Source of the DNA: Wolbachia pipientis
Lineage (GTDB): Bacteria > Pseudomonadota > Alphaproteobacteria > Rickettsiales > Anaplasmataceae
NCBI GenBank assembly: GCA_023052945.1
Contig: CP095495.1
Location: 496,001 to 560,000 of the forward strand
DNA length: 64,000 nt
Reading direction: 5' to 3'
Part shown: positions 63,959-64,000 of the stretch, piece by piece
Numbering within the stretch: position 1 is the first letter of the stretch
How the letters are laid out: each line of letters begins with the position of its first letter
Translations under genes and position numbers: made by a program
The notes under the pieces: generated by a model
What the model saw: the letters and a program-made list of their open reading frames with translations, nothing else
The model's database searches: none
What the model was told of the DNA's origin: nothing

Positions 63959-64000
63959 AGACCTGCTGAAAAAGGTGATTGAAAAAATGATGTGAGAGAG
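63959..64000 (+). mobile_element. IS5-family-like insertion sequence, copy 4 (cut by window edge)
   Basis: The last 42 bases match the transposase-start end of the IS5 copies in reverse orientation: AGACCTGCTGAAAAAGGTGA and onward. The element is read on the plus strand, opposite to copies 1-3, and continues beyond the window. Confidence 0.9.

Noticed and set aside
1..64000. Prophage WO genes or a cif toxin-antidote pair
   Set aside because: No phage structural genes, ankyrin arrays or cif-type deubiquitinase/nuclease motifs are visible in the window.

Overview
This window comes from a reduced, AT-rich alphaproteobacterial endosymbiont, almost certainly Wolbachia (Rickettsiales, Anaplasmataceae). 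The evidence is a virB3-virB4-virB6-virB6 cluster with very large VirB6 proteins, a class I lysyl-tRNA synthetase, a hemE / AT-rich gap / tlyC arrangement typical of the Wolbachia replication origin, several insertion sequence families, and many palindromic repeats scattered between and inside genes. All identifications rest on reading the sequence and the protein motifs; no database search was run.

Layout. 1-6.7 kb: type IV secretion genes on the minus strand (virB3, virB4, virB6-1, and a second VirB6-like lipoprotein gene running off the left edge). 6.8-20.9 kb: lysS, an RDD protein, tRNA-Leu(CAA), dnaB, a coiled-coil membrane protein, metG, a fused rpiB-ubiG gene, dnaG, a membrane fusion protein, grxD-bolA, malic enzyme and pgsA. 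21-26.1 kb: a broken coiled-coil membrane protein, then bamD, yebC, an M23 peptidase, an SPFH protein and thiN. 26.1-32.7 kb: repeats, a first IS5-type copy, malonyl-CoA decarboxylase, lepA and tRNA-Arg(CCT). 32.9-37.3 kb: an FbpC-like ATPase, tatA, a tandem exoD-like pair (first copy broken), cysS and a YqaA-like protein. 37.4-39.7 kb: an IS3-family element, an IS110 remnant and a dispersed repeat. 39.8-47.4 kb: ybaB-dnaX, a glutathione S-transferase, an O-methyltransferase, a small unknown protein, dsbA, ratA, mlaC and folC. 47.4-53.2 kb: IS5 copy 2, hemE (frameshifted), the predicted origin, tlyC (interrupted by IS5 copy 3) and a chpT-like gene. 53.4-64 kb: purM, purC, trmD-rplS, pstA-purQ, the second IS3 copy (inverted), ispDF, an AI-2E-type permease, an Hda/DnaA-like protein, and the first bases of a fourth IS5 copy.

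How the parts fit. Most genes are core housekeeping: replication (dnaB, dnaG, dnaX, hda, oriC), translation (lysS, metG, cysS, lepA, trmD, rplS, two tRNAs), purine, isoprenoid, thiamine-diphosphate, heme and phospholipid synthesis, envelope assembly (bamD, M23 peptidase, mlaC, tatA) and secretion. The chpT-like gene, next to the origin, would belong to the CckA-ChpT-CtrA cell-cycle relay.

Most notable observations. (1) Three genes (M23 peptidase, chpT-like, coiled-coil membrane protein) are each split at poly(A) tracts of 7 or 9 A, and each frame is restored by exactly one extra A per tract. That fits rescue by polymerase slippage, recent decay, or homopolymer undercalling. (2) The predicted origin lies between two broken genes. 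(3) Two inverted IS3 copies with swapped flanks suggest an inversion of the roughly 20-kb segment carrying the origin. (4) Palindromic repeats sit in frame inside dnaX, metG, folC and ispDF. (5) RpiB and UbiG are fused into one reading frame. I did not find a clearly undescribed defence, toxin or biosynthetic system.
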